This document shows positions 12,051-24,327 of a DNA stretch of 64,000 bases, piece by piece (position 1 is the stretch's first letter; each line of letters begins with the position of its first letter). Source of the stretch: Liquidambar formosana. Lineage: Eukaryota; Streptophyta; Magnoliopsida; Saxifragales; Altingiaceae. The stretch covers positions 5,508,909 to 5,572,908 of the forward strand of contig CM077823.1 of NCBI GenBank assembly GCA_039720395.1. The letters run 5' to 3'. Below the pieces are notes generated by a model that was not told the origin of the DNA, ran no database searches, and saw nothing but the letters and a program-made list of their open reading frames with translations. A program made the translations under genes and the position numbers.

Positions 12051-13125
12051 AATGGGATAAGGAATGTAAAACCATGATTGGATATATTTATGAAGCATCC
12101 GGCCCTTGTGCTTATATAGTGAGTGGTGCTCTCAATCTTTAGAAATTCACTTCCTTGATGAAAGGGTCATTCATCCTTCAAAGGTTTATTATCACGCAGC
12201 ACCTTTGTCCCAAAAGTAGATATTTATAATCCCACCCTACCATGAACTTTGAACCCTTTACCAAAACACCAACAGTGGAAATTCCCTTTAAAAAGCCACA
12301 CCCTATGGGGTAGACCATCTAAGAGTCCAGAACCCAGCTGTCTTTACTAGGCTGACTTCCTCTCCCTCTAATGCCTCCCCTTTCCTGTCCAAACTCTGAA
12401 GTCATGACATTTGTCAACGTTTTGGATATTTTGCACTCCTAAAAGTTGCTTAATTTATAATTGGATACTGAAGTTCAACTTAACCTTTCATGAATAATAG
12501 CAATCTACAATTGATTATAATTATCTCTACTAGTAGTCTTTTAAACTTGGTGAATGAGAATCAATTTTTAAGTGACCCTTTTGAGGTTTCAGTTGCTTGA
12601 TGGTCTGAACTAATTACTTCCCCCTAACACACCACCCTAACACACACACAGCGCCCCCCCCCCCCCCCCCACCACACACACACCCAAAACCCCAAAAAAA
12701 AAAGAAAGTATTTTTCAAGTGAGTCCTGCTTGTAACCTATATATAACTATTACTCAGAATTTCATTAAGTAGGAAAATGTCATGTTCTTGAATTGTAAAA
12801 GGGTCCAAGGTATGCAAGAAGAGACAGAAAAACTAGTGTAAAATGATTGTCCCCACTCTCCATGATATGGAATAGCAGTACTTCTAGATATATGGGTCTT
12901 GCTGATTTTGGAGGCCATTTGTGGCATGTCATTTCTGAGATGTGTTATGGTTTGTAGTGAGTGTTACTGTCTGTAGTGAGTGCTAGCACTCACTATGAGT
13001 AAAGGATCCATACAAACAGTCATTGTAAAATGTCACGTAATTTGATCACACGGCTTGGGAAAAATTTTGATGCTTTCCCCCATCCAGCAATGTTCGACCA
13101 AATTTTTTTATCAAATTTGACTAGT
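12051..13125. other. No gene recognised; homopolymer C tract
   Basis: Intergenic DNA. A C-run at about 12653-12670, flanked by CA-rich repeats, is the only clear structure. The part next to the LINE fragment (12051-12420) may be further decayed LINE sequence, but no domain can be read. Confidence 0.45.
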
Positions 13126-13133
13126 GTGTGCAA

Positions 13134-14156
13134 TAGCGGATCCAGAAATTTATGTTGGCAGTGGTAGCTTTGTTTGGATGTTACTGTTTAGTTTTTTTTT
13201 TTTTTTTTGTTAAACTCTATAAATTAAATAATCATTTGAAGCAGTCTTCTATATACAATAAAAATTAACAAGAATAAAGAAAGTTTTTTGAATTTGATAA
13301 TTAATACAAAAACTCAAATATTCATTGATTATATTTCCTTCCTTTTTTTTTTTCTTTTTTTTTTCTTTCATGAAGTAATATATGTATTAAACTAAAAAGG
13401 TGCATAGCCCAAGGACATGAGACATATACAAACACTAACCAAGAGCCCTGGCTAAAACTTTAGGGACGTCACAAAAGAAATAAAAGAAAACCTACTAGTA
13501 TTAGTGTATGTGACAACAAAACCACAAAAAAAGAATCTTTACAAAAGACGACTTGAGGCCAAAATCGAAGTTTTCACCCCATCAAAAGTTCTTATGTTCC
13601 GTCCTTCACAATTGTCCCCAACGAGTCTTCATGTTTTGAAAGTGCTGTAAATGATAATCTCATTATCAATGTTATCAAAAATATCTTTTTTAATATATAC
13701 AACCAAATTATTATTCATCCATTCATTTCCCATTCAGTTACGTAATCGACTCTTCACAATTTTCATAACAAAAAACACCCTCTCTACTATAGCAGTCCCA
13801 ACGAGTAGGATCAATGTTAATGTCATAAACAATATACTATGTCTTTCTTAGTTTGAACCATTTCCTGTACTCTTGTTGTACTAAGCATCAGTTTACAACA
13901 AAGAGTTGAGGACAGTTTTGAGACTTGAGTAACACATGTCACACAAATGGCTCAAAGTTATTTATATAAAGGAGAGAGAAAAAAAAATGAAGAAGAGAAG
14001 AGTAGGGGCTACAATTATAAAATCAGGGGGGTCAAAAATTTTTTTTAGAAGGGTCAAGTTTAAAAATACGAAAATATATGCATAGTAAAAAATTTTTTTT
14101 GAATGGGTGAGGGGGGTCAAGTGCCCCCTCTAGCACCCCCCTCCCTCCGCCCCTGA
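13134..14156 (-). mobile_element. hAT-superfamily transposon remnant with 8-bp target duplication
   Basis: The right end (read on the minus strand) begins TCAGGGGCGGAGGGAGG, and the left end begins TAGCGGATCCAG. They match over the core CGGA.CCAG-type terminus of plant hAT elements. The flanks are GTGTGCAA (13126-13133) and GTGTGCGA (14157-14164), an 8-bp target duplication with one mismatch. A piece of hAT transposase is inside on the minus strand. A T-rich block at 13341-13375 and the following 250 bases look like a later insertion of a LINE 3' end. Confidence 0.65.
13650..13850 (-). pseudogene. C-terminal (dimerisation) fragment of a hAT transposase, TTF-type family
   Basis: Read on the minus strand, the segment gives LVGTAIVERVFFVMKIVKSR, an in-frame stop, then MGNEWMNNNLVVYIKKDIFD. 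This corresponds to the conserved hAT C-terminal pattern (ATVER.FS.MK.VK.RLRN.MGD.W....LV.YIE). The stop and the loss of the upstream DDE parts show it is dead. It supports assigning the surrounding element to hAT. Confidence 0.7.
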
Positions 14157-14239
14157 GTGTGCGAATGTGGGTTTATGGCAACATATATATTTTTGGCCAA
14201 ATTTCTATATCAATACAATGGGATCAACATGATCCATAA

Positions 14240-14955
14240 TAAGGGGTGCTCATAGACTTGCATGACCTAACAACTCCGTGCAATCCGACCCCACCCAATG
14301 ATGTATGAGCAGATTCAACTAATAGGATGGGCAGGATAATGATTTAGGATTTTATTTTTTCGTGGTTTGGTGAGTGGCTGGAAAAAAATAAAAATAAAAA
14401 AATCCAAACTTAACCCGCCCATCCGCATCTATTTCAATACTTGATAAAATTAGACATTAACTCTCTTTTCTTTTTCTGCTCCATTACAATTAATGTGAAA
14501 AATAGTCTTTTGGATCATATTGTTCATGATCTTTAGTAATATATAATTAGATGTAATCATACTGAATCAAATTTTTGCATATTGTTCAAGGTTTTATCTT
14601 TTTGTTTCTAATTTTATGCTTGTTTAATTTTATATTTTTTCCAAGTTAATTATTATTTTATGTGATATGCTTTTACCAAAACAGTATATATAATTGAAAT
14701 GCCACAATTATATATGACTGAAAGGCTCATTAAATCAAAATAGTATGGAAAAATTTAAAAATATAAAGCAAAACTCAGCTAAAGCCTAATCCACCAATCC
14801 ACCCACAACCCACCTGTCAATCCGAAGTGGTGTGTCAGTTGAAGCCGCCCGATCATGTGGGCGGAAGTGGATGAGAATTGTGTTCACCTGATAGTCCGTA
14901 GGTGGATTGTGGGTGAGCCCCAAATCCGATCCGACCCAACCTGCGAGCACCCCTA
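14240..14955. mobile_element. Non-autonomous hAT-like element
   Basis: The ends are TAAGGGGTGCTC at the left and GAGCACCCCTA at the right, an inverted terminal repeat. The flanks ATCCATAA (14232-14239) and ATCCATAT (14956-14963) form an 8-bp duplication with one mismatch. The interior is noncoding, with degenerate GACCCACCC/CCCGCCC-type words, as in many plant hAT MITEs. Confidence 0.55.
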
Positions 14956-15327
14956 ATCCATATGACGATGTGCCATGTCTTTTCGAATTTAGAAACCGAT
15001 GTAATTTAAAAAATGAGAGAGCTCATGGGAAGATGGATGAGGGGGCTCTCACTGGAGACAAACCCAATCAGAAAACGTCACTATATTTCCAATTACATGT
15101 CCCAATTATGTTGGTCCTACAACCTGAAAAAAACTCCCCTATAGTACCTATATCTCCTCCGCTAAAGGAGTTTTATAAAGCTTAAAAACCCTTACAAGTT
15201 ATAGCTATGTACTCTTCTTCTTTGTGTTCTTGTTGTTGTGTTTCAAACTCTAACAAGGACTGATCATTTCTATACAAAAAAAAAACCACTAGGGTTTTTT
15301 TTTTTTTTTTTGGTAGAAGAGAACATG

Positions 15328-15738
15328 TCAACACCAATGTGGACTAGATCTACCGATAGCATCTTCCCAAAGAATACCTAAAATTTCTCTCAGGAAATTA
15401 GAATCCCAAAGCTGATTACCTTTAACTATGTGACCTAAATTAGCTAAGAAATCAACAGCTTGATTTCCTTCTTTATAAACATGATTTATTTTAACTTCCA
15501 TATTACACTCTAAAATAATCTTCATACAATCATTTAAAATACTATAAATCTTCCAAGGGCAATTTTGTGACTTACTAATACTATTAACGACAATACTAGC
15601 ATCCCCTTCTAAATAAATTCTTTTAATTCCTTTTTCCTGTGCAAGAAGAAGACCATTTCGAAGTACAGTCGCTTCCATTTTAGGCACTAGTTGTATTATA
15701 ATCAAACCAAACAGATTGCATGATAATAGGCTTACCAC
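15328..15738 (-). pseudogene. LINE RNase H-like domain
   Basis: The 136-residue stretch has KMEATVLRNGLLLAQEKGIK, IYLEGDASIVVNSI and INHVYKEGNQAVDFLANLG. These correspond to the AE..A helix, the LE.D strand with its catalytic Asp, and the H....N..AD.LA motif of the RNase H fold. The N-terminal strand is cut off by an upstream stop. It is the last coding module of LINE copy A. Confidence 0.75.
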
Positions 15739-16034
15739 AACTATCTCTAATAATAGAACCAGCTACTCCTTTTTTATTTTCAACTGAATCATCAAAGTTC
15801 AATTCATCTAGAGGAATCTAACGAATAAATCTTGTACTTTTCTTCTTTTTCTTTTGCATCCTATTTATAAAGCTAGTAGATTGAAGGTTAAATTATCCAA
15901 AGAGAAGTCAGAAAAAAGATTTGTTGCCTGTTCAATAACTAAAAATTTATTAAAAGTATCATTTCTAAAAATAACATTATTTCTAGCACACCAAATTTGC
16001 CAAAGTAAGTATGCTATTCTTTCCATTGTCTTAC

Positions 16035-16523
16035 TCATACTTTCCTCATTCTTACTAATTTTTTTCGAATATTTTCCACCCAATCGACTATATTATCTAC
16101 ATACTTATTAGGAATAGGACAAGTTCCTTCTATAGTACTCCAAACATCTCTAATATATCTACAATTCATAAATATATGATTATGATCTTCAACATCTTCA
16201 TTACATAAGGGGCAATGAAAATCAATCTTAAAACCTCTATCATTAAGAGTTTTTCTCACAGGGAGCCTACCATGCATGAATAACCACATGAAACTTCTAA
16301 TTTTAGGTGCACAATTTAACTTCCAACTCAAACTTATATTGCGTCTATACAAGATTGAGAATTTTCTTTTGCATCTAATGTTTCTATCAAGCCAAGTAGC
16401 TATTTTCACCTGAAAAAAATACCAGTTTGAAGCAGGACCCCACCAAATCTTATCTGGAGAATCACTAACAAGTATAGGATAGATAAAAAATCTTTCTAGC
16501 AGTGTTTGCATCCACGAAGTCAT
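16035..16523 (-). pseudogene. LINE zf-RVT domain (zinc-binding region of reverse transcriptase)
   Basis: The segment contains DKIWWGPASNWYF, WKLNCAPKIRSFMWLFMHGR, LPVRKTLNDRG and CPLCNEDVEDHNHIFMNC. These match the typical zf-RVT order (W......PK...F.W....GRL.T...L..R, then C..C....E...H....C). It sits between the RT and RNase H parts of LINE copy A and is open over about 160 residues. Confidence 0.8.
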
Positions 16524-17094
16524 TTATTTTATCATGATCCCAAGATTTGTCTGGACAAATGACATCAACCACCTTTAGATTCCAATCTAAATCCCTAAGT
16601 TTGTTTCTAAGGACCATTTCAAAAATAGCTTTATCAGAGAGCCATTTGTGCAACCCAAAAATGAATATATTTTCCATTACCTAGAGACCACTTTATACCA
16701 TTACAAACAAGATCACGACCTTTAAGAATATTCTTCCAACCCCATGAGTCTTGACTCTTTGGTTTGACTTGAAAGAAATTCTCATTTTTAAAATATTTAA
16801 TTCTCATCAACTTAACCCAATAATTATCTCTATCAAATAAAATACGTCATGCTAGCTTAGCCATGCAAGCAAAATTTACATAAGAAGTATTATGAATGCC
16901 CAATCCTCCATCTCTTTTTGGGGCACAAACTTTATCCTAATTGATCATAGATATAGGCCTTTTTTTATAAATCGTTACTCCAAAAAAATTGTCTTTGGAG
17001 TTTGTCAATTTCTTCCCTAATTTTCGTAGGGATAAGATAGCAATTCATGATATGCTGACTGACACTAGAGGAAACCAATTTAATTAGAATTTCT

Positions 17095-17622
17095 CTACCA
17101 GCTTTTAGACAAAAGATTAGTCTTCCAATTTTGCATCTTGTTACTTACACGTTCAAGTACTTGATGAAAGATCTTATTTTTTCCTTTCCCTTCAATAATA
17201 GGAGTCCCTAAATATTTTCCCATATTGAATTTCTGATTTATACCAAGTTCACCCATAACAATCTCTTTATTCAATCTAGTAACATTACTAGAAAACATAA
17301 TAGAGGATTTATGGAAATTTACCTTTTGCCCTGATGCAATCCCAAAGATTTCCAAAATCTTCAAAATATTTCTACATGAATTTGCAGTCGCATTGGCAAA
17401 AATAAAGCAGTCATCAGCAAACATTAAATGACTAATCTTATCTGCTTTTCGACAAATACTAATACCAATTAAATCCTCATTTTTTCTAATATGATTATAT
17501 TGGTTTGCCATTAAGGCATTCGAGAGAGCTTCCATGCACAAAATCAAAATATATGGAGATAGTGGATCTCCTTGCCTAATACCTCTTGATGCTGAAAAAT
17601 TACCTCGAGGAATACCATTCAA
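17095..17622 (-). pseudogene. LINE reverse transcriptase palm fragment
   Basis: The 175-residue open stretch has NGIPRGNFSASRGIRQGDPL, SPYILILCMEALS, ISHLMFADDCFIFANA, SGQKVNFHKSSI and GKYLGTPI. FADD is the catalytic YxDD-type motif. This is the middle and C-terminal part of a non-LTR reverse transcriptase. Upstream only about ten more residues can be read (through CVSNKTLWLNG) before homology ends near 17650. Confidence 0.85.
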
Positions 17623-17650
17623 CCATAGGGTTTTGTTTGATACACATTTT

Positions 17651-18160
17651 TTGAATTTAAAAATTTTGTCATAATTGATCTTGAAAGAAATTCATCTATT
17701 GGTCAACAAAGATAAAACTTATATCCTTTAATCAATAGATAATTTTTTAGTGTTAAATAATAAATTTATCTAATAAAAATTACATGTTAAAAAAATTTAT
17801 CTGTCAATTAATCTTGGAAATTCTTTTGTCCACAAATAAGTTTCTTGTTGACAAATAAATTTGTCAATTGACATAATTTATTTTTCAAAGTACATCTTCA
17901 AAGAAATTTATGTGATAATTAATTTATTTGTCATAAGAGAAATTTTATTTGGGAAATTACATGTTGAAAGAAATTTATGTGTCAATCCAGAAATAAATTG
18001 CTCCCTTAGCAAATAATTTTGTTAAGATAATTTTGTTTGTTAATGATTAAATTTATGTCAAATGAGAATGTATCTTAGGAAAGTACATATATGTTCAAAG
18101 AAATTTATGAATCACTCAATAAGTTTTTTATTTTGTGTGAAATTTATTGAAAAAATAAGT
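17651..18160. repeat. Degenerate tandem-like repeat between two LINE copies
   Basis: The word AAAGAAATTTATGTGTCAAT and variants recur near 17685, 17795, 17900, 17968 and 18100, often after ACATGTT or ACATCTT and often followed by AATAAATT. The period is irregular (roughly 70-130 bp), so this is an old, very AT-rich satellite-like array. No coding potential is seen. Confidence 0.5.
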
Positions 18161-19939
18161 TTTTTTTTTTTTTTTTTGAAACAAATAAAATTCATTAACA
18201 AGAAAATTGTTTACATCTAAGAATAACAAGACATCGATAATCTCTAAAATTACATCCCATAACTTATTAGAAAATCTATGTTCCCATATATTGACATCAC
18301 TAGTACAATTATAGTCCAAATTGGCTGCACAATCAGCTACTCTATTTGCTTGCCTATATATATGTCTAATAGTCACTTAATCAAACTGAGCCAAAAGATA
18401 GTTGATATCTTGAATGAGATTAGCTATCTCCAATGGAATTGATATATGCCACAAATCGTGTTAATTACCAATTGTGAATCACCTTTAATTTGAATTTTCC
18501 TAATTCCTTTTTCAAGTGCTATAGCAAGAGCATTATGTAAAGCAGTACATTCGCAATAACGACCCATGCATTACCAAGCTTATAAGAAACAGCAATGGAC
18601 ACTCTACCTCTGTCATCCCGAAGTACAAAACCTCCTGTTGACTTTAACTAATGTTCCTCAACCCATCAAAATTAAGTTTCGTCCAATTGGTAGGCAGATT
18701 CTCCCTAGTAATAGACCTGCAAATGGAAGAAAGCTATACGGGCTATTATGGTTAGAGCTAAGATGAGTCAATAGATGATCCATCTTTTAATTATTAATTT
18801 CCTTAAAATATTTTGCTGCAAATTTCATGACTTGAGCTCTAAGAATTGGGAATATTTCCTGACATATATACCATAATTATTATGAAGAAATTCAAGCCAA
18901 TCAGCGAAAGACCATGATAATTCCCTAGAATAAGGAAAATGCTGAGAGATATGGTTCCAAATATTAGCTACAAAAGAGCAAGAAAGAAACAAATGGTTAA
19001 CATCTTCATTCTATATTACCACAGAATGAACAATCCAAATTAATCTCAATTCCACGCTTAGAAAGTAAACATTTGGTGGGAAGACACTCTTTTATGAGAA
19101 GCCACATGAAAATTTGCATCTGAGGTAATATCTTGAGGTGCCACATCTTACTAAGCAATCTAGCTTTAGGATGATCTAAATGATTTTTATTATTGTGAAG
19201 CCAAGTAGCTGATTTAATAGTAAATTTTCCATCATTAAAATATCCCCAATAGAATTTGTCGTCAAAATCAGTAACTGGGATGGGGATACTAACAATATCA
19301 TTAACAATTTCATTAGGTAAAATTTCCTTTAATTCATCAATTTTCCGAAAATTTATGAATATTATCTATAAAATAAGAAACTTTTAAATTAAGATCTATA
19401 TTAGAATCCATTAATATTCGTTCATGAAAGGGTTGAGCACAGACCCAATTATCTAACTAGAACTAAACATTGTTTCCATTTCCTATAATCCACCTAATTC
19501 CTTTCCTAATGAGAAATCTATATTTAAGGATGGCTCGCCATACAATAGATGCATTAATACCCTGCTTTTGTCTCAAAGAAATTTGTATGTTTCAAGTACT
19601 TATCTCTCATTAATTTAACCCACAAATTTTTTTGATCTGTGAGAATTTTCTGTCCTAATTTAGCAATGGATGTAGTATTGATATCTTCCATTTTCCTAAG
19701 GCCTAAACCACTTCCACTTTTGGGTCCATAAATTTTGTCCCATGAGACTAAAGGAAGCCCAAAATGACCATCTGAAGAGTTATTGCGAAAAGAAATTTTT
19801 GTTCTTCCTATTTCTTCCTATTACTCTTTAACATTCTAAAACAACTCATAGTGTGCATTGGCATAGAAGTCACATTTGCCTGTATGAGAGTAGCCCTACC
19901 TGCACATAGGATAACAAGTTAGCTTTCCATCTTGCTAAC

Positions 19940-20161
19940 TTAGAATCCTGTTTTATTTATTTCTTCCTCAAAAGTACTTTTCCTAACACGGTCATGAATA
20001 ATTAGACATCCCAAATGTTTACCTACTTGATTAGTTGCCAATATTTGAAGATTTCCACTAATGGATTGTTTTAAACAATTTTCTATATTAGGAGAAAAAT
20101 AGATGCATGATTTATGATAATTAACCACCTGACTAGAAATGAAACAATATTTATCAAGCAA
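19940..20161 (-). pseudogene. LINE reverse transcriptase thumb-side fragment (copy B)
   Basis: A 73-residue stretch with CFISSQVVNYHKSCIYFSPN and GKHLGCLIIHDRV. It corresponds to the SGQ.VN..KS.I.FS and YLG.P. motifs that follow the catalytic FADD in plant L1 elements. The FADD region itself is broken by stops at about 20190-20240. Confidence 0.7.
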
Positions 20162-20457
20162 TTCCTTGATATTCCTACTTGCTTTCTAAGTAGCTTTTGC
20201 AAAAATAATACAATCATCAGCAAACATAAGGTTGGAAACAACCAAACTTCCTAAAGAGAATTTAATTCCCAAGTCTTATTATTTATCATTTGACCATTTA
20301 CAAAGGTTTCAAATGAAACATTCTGCACCAATGATAAATAAGGAACTAATGGGTCACCTTGTCTGAGGCCTCTAGATGGAACAATATGTCCTTCAAGAGT
20401 ACCATTAATAATAACAGAGTAAGATACATTGGAAAGACTCCTAATAAGTGAAATCCA

Positions 20458-20940
20458 TTAATTATAAAAAACTAATTTTCTCAAAATAGCCAACGGAAAA
20501 TTCCATTCCATTTTATCATACACTTTTTCCATATCTAATTTAACTGTCATTAAACCTATCTTGCCATTTTTCTTCCTTATTTTCTTAATCAATTCATGAG
20601 CTATTAGAATATTATCACTAATCACCCTATGAGGAACAGAAGCTCCCTGTAATGGTGATATCAATTTATTCAACAGAGGCCTAAGATGATTGACCAAGAT
20701 TTTAGCTATTATTTAATAGAAAACATTGCAAAAACTAATGGGCCAAAAAATGACCAACAATCTCAAGATTTTTTTTCTTGGGAATCAAAGTTATATAAGT
20801 TTTATTAATTTCATTTAATAAGTGGCCAGTATAAAAAAACGCTTCTAATCATTTTAATAACAGACTCATCGACAATATGCCAATATTTTTTGAAGAAGAT
20901 AGCTTGAAGACCATCTGAACCTAGTGCCTTCATAGATGCC
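20458..20940 (-). pseudogene. LINE reverse transcriptase fingers/palm fragment (copy B)
   Basis: From 20940 leftward the minus strand reads MASMKALGSDGLQAIFFKKY, then after breaks LRPLLNKLISPLQGASVPHR, VISDNILIAHELI and LMTVKLDMEKVYDKMEWNF. These are RT block 1 (M...KALG.DG), the RPI-to-Q.AF.P.R region and the KLD..KAYD palm motif. Stops and a frameshift near 20700-20830 show it is inactive. Confidence 0.8.
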
Positions 20941-21000
20941 ATTTGATTTAGGGCCTCTAGATTTTCTGCTTGGGAAACCTCATTGAAAAACTAAGTTATG

Positions 21001-21695
21001 TGTTGGGGATTCTCAATAAAATATAAATAAAAATCACGATAAAAAAATGATAATGAAACAATGTTACCGATAGAAGCGAAGTGGTGGGTTAAGGCACGAG
21101 TATCTCGCTTTCTTTAAGACAATTCGTGCCTTTGCAGAAGCTAGTCTGATGCAGCAGGTTCACTAGCACATCGTCCCTAGGATACAATGGCCCAGCCACT
21201 TACATTGTAGACTCAACGAGTCTGCACTATTCAAAGAGCAAAAGCTCTACACAATACACCCTTTTTTCACCCTTATAAAACTAGTACAGAATTGTGTATA
21301 TATATATATATATATATATATTACATGAGAGAATATGTATATATATATATATATATAGATATAGCTGGTAAGAGAAGGTGTAAAGCCTAAACCGTCAAAA
21401 CCTCAATGGCAAGTTATTACTCCACCTCAAACGGCTAGTAGTAGCCCATCTCATTAGTTACTCTTAACAACATAACATACTCGGCCATTAACACCCAACA
21501 GCAGCTCATAAAGTTTAACACATGTAACCTCCAGCTAATAGAAGTAATGTGAGTAACCTCCACAAGCCAACGGATAGTATAGTAAATATAAGAAGCAATT
21601 ATATAATATTTTAATGAGGATAAGTAAGTTACAAAACCAAACGGTCACAAGTAATAATATATAAAATATATTATTTTTATTAAAATATTCGAACA
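21001..21695 (-). repeat. Left LTR (3' LTR of the minus-strand element)
   Basis: It pairs with 24328-25009. Both contain the GAGGCACGAGTATCTCGCTT-type segment, a (TA)n block and the run CAAAACCTCAAT.GCAAGTTA. Many substitutions and several indels separate the two, so the insertion is old. Confidence 0.88.
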
Positions 21696-24199
21696 ATCCC
21701 CCACTTATTTTAAAAAAAAAAATACGCACACATACCGGGTGAAGATGGACTATCATGCTTAATGAAGGTAGTAATGCCTTGAACCTTCACTTAGTACGGT
21801 AGCGATGCCTTGAACCTTCACTTAGTGAGTCGGCAATTCCTGTATCAGAGCCAGTAGTGAATCAAGTCTTAAACTATGACTACTTTTGGGATACAAAAAA
21901 TTGCGTCACACACATGACAATCTAGGTGTCAACTTGAGCTTTTTAAGCCAGCACGTTACGGCCTTGTGCTTAATCCCAGTTTCATGAGTGATCTAGAGAA
22001 CAAGCCAAATTCTCATAGGGAGCGGCCCCACTCCCACACTCACATAGGTAAAATCCGTTGAGGATGCTTCTATAACTATGACATCTCACTCATAAGAGCT
22101 ACAGATTTTATTAAGAGATAATCTCATTCTTATATCCATTACAGAATTGATGCACTTACACCATAGGGAGAGACCGAGAGAATAAACTCCAATTTGTGCA
22201 TATCACCACCAACCAACTCTATGATTCGTTTTTCCCTTTGAACCCAAATCTTGGGATCTCCAGTCCCCGGGTTGGGTATCCTCATAGGCAGTTATTTTCT
22301 ATTGGCTTTAATCGTCTCATCCCCTTCAATGTAATCCATATAATTTCTCTAACTATAGCCTTTGATCATTGTCTCAATATAACCTCACAGTATACCACAT
22401 ATCTGGATTTCCCATCATAATATTTATATGAGCTTTGCCAATTACAACAGTAGCCTCGATCACAAATATAATAAGACAGGCGGTGATAAATTTCATATAT
22501 ATATATCTCAAATAATATTTCACAAAACCTGCCTGCTTCTCCACTGATTGAGGCCAAAGCTATAAGCTTGCCTTTTTGGTGGAGTTTTTAACAAATATAT
22601 AGTTCCACCTCCCAGTAGACAAGTAGTCAGTGGTAAACACAAAATCATCCAATCGAGATTTTCAATCATCATCACTATACCTTCAAGTATAGTGGATATC
22701 TCTAATATAATAAGCCACAGTATGTAGTCTAAAGAACTACTTGACTACAATTCGTTAACCCCCACTATCTGTGGATTTAAAGGAACATATCCACATCTGC
22801 AATATAGAATATTTATATCTTCTCTAAAAATAAGAGATCAACACATGATATATATATTGAGAAAAATTCTATAACTCAATATTTTTTGCATTAAAGAATG
22901 CCCCCACAACTCAAAATATAAAAACTCCTTTATGGGCCAATTCATTCTGAACACATAAGATAAGAAAAATATTCACGTTTCCATATAAATGCATGTCTCC
23001 AAATGGTCCATAAAAATCATCCAAAATTAACATTTTTTATAATTTTCTCCAGTAAGGCCTTAATCCCATCTGATTAGGATCGACTAAATAGTTTTAGAAG
23101 GCTTAGTGAAAATTAAACCAAAAAACATGCATTCTCACATTCAAGTATGCCACCATAACTCAAAATATAAATATTTATTTATCGGGCCAATGCATTTTGA
23201 GCATCCACATAACACATGACATAAAAGAATATTCACTTTTATTCATATAAAATGCATTTCTCAATATAACTCATACAAGTCATCAAAATAGACTCATTTT
23301 ATAATTTCCAACGGCAACAAAATTTAATGTTTAAATGGTTATGAAAACAAACAATTAGTTTGTTAGAAAATGACTAAATCTTATCACTGAAAAGATAAAA
23401 TCAAATATGTCAAACTTTGTAACCAAAATAAAACAACTAATTTATTTATCCGACATTGTTACACTATAAAAAGAAAACATTTTCCTTTTGATTTTGGAAT
23501 GCCTCAAACAAGCTATGCCACTAAAGACATAGAATACCATCATTATCCAACTTCCAAGTGAAAATGAAAATATTTCATCACCTTTCCATGTATATCAATC
23601 ACACCTATTGTTGAAAAGTCAATTGGATATGCACACATGCATACATTTATATTTTGATACACAAAGATATAAGACAGCAATTAATAGGTTACATACATAA
23701 AAATTTGTAACAGTCAGATGATAATGGGGCTGAACCTGCCGGTGCATATATAACAATATATATATAAGACAAAACAGTCCACATGCAATTAATGCCATCA
23801 ATAAAAATATTAAGTAGAAAAACACTCTATTGGAATTTAGAAATATATACCAAAGCCTTCAATAGCAACTTGTATTATCACATATTGCTTACAAGTCGTT
23901 ATATGGGACTAATTCTAAAACCTTTAAAACTTTCACTAAATATCTTAATTTATTTACATCCCCAAATCATCTCAATAATAACATACAAGCTAAAACACAT
24001 AATTCGGAAATCTGAACACTAGACGAATCAGGCCGATATATTAGCAAACTCGCTTGCTAAAAGACAGGAAGCAAAGCCTGAACTACATATCACTAAATAG
24101 CATGCATAGGCATAAATTTGATCAAACTATTTCTCATAAATAATCCAAGCAATTTATATATATCATGTCAAATAAAATAAAATAAAATAAAATTATATA

Positions 24200-24232
<33 letters not shown>

Positions 24233-24327
24233 TGAATTATATTTTTATGAGACTAATAAGACTAACCACTACTCATGTTAGGATCAATAATAGTGACACT
24301 TTCTTCCAAGGTGAATCATCTTAAAAT

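Larger units (their letters stand above)
15294..17650 (-). mobile_element. LINE (L1-type), 5'-truncated copy A
   Basis: Read on the minus strand, the order is reverse transcriptase (17.6-17.1 kb), connecting region, zf-RVT (16.5-16.0 kb), RNase H (15.7-15.3 kb), then an A-tail seen as a T-run at 15294-15311. This is the standard 3' half of a plant L1-type non-LTR element. The 5' part is missing beyond about 17650, which lies inside the RT domain. Stops and frameshifts separate the domains. Confidence 0.85.
18161..20995 (-). mobile_element. LINE (L1-type), truncated copy B, heavily decayed
   Basis: It has the same order as copy A on the minus strand. RT pieces are near 20995-19940, a connecting and zf-RVT-like region near 19.5-18.9 kb, and RNase H pieces near 18.55-18.2 kb. 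The A-tail is the T-run at 18161-18178. Many stops interrupt it. At its 5' side it meets the 5-bp duplication of the LTR element at 21001, so that element inserted at or beside this LINE. Confidence 0.75.

Noticed and set aside
21841..21853. Primer-binding site of the LTR element at 21001
   Set aside because: It resembles the tRNA-Met site but is about 150 bp from the LTR edge, and the PPT shows that the element reads on the minus strand.
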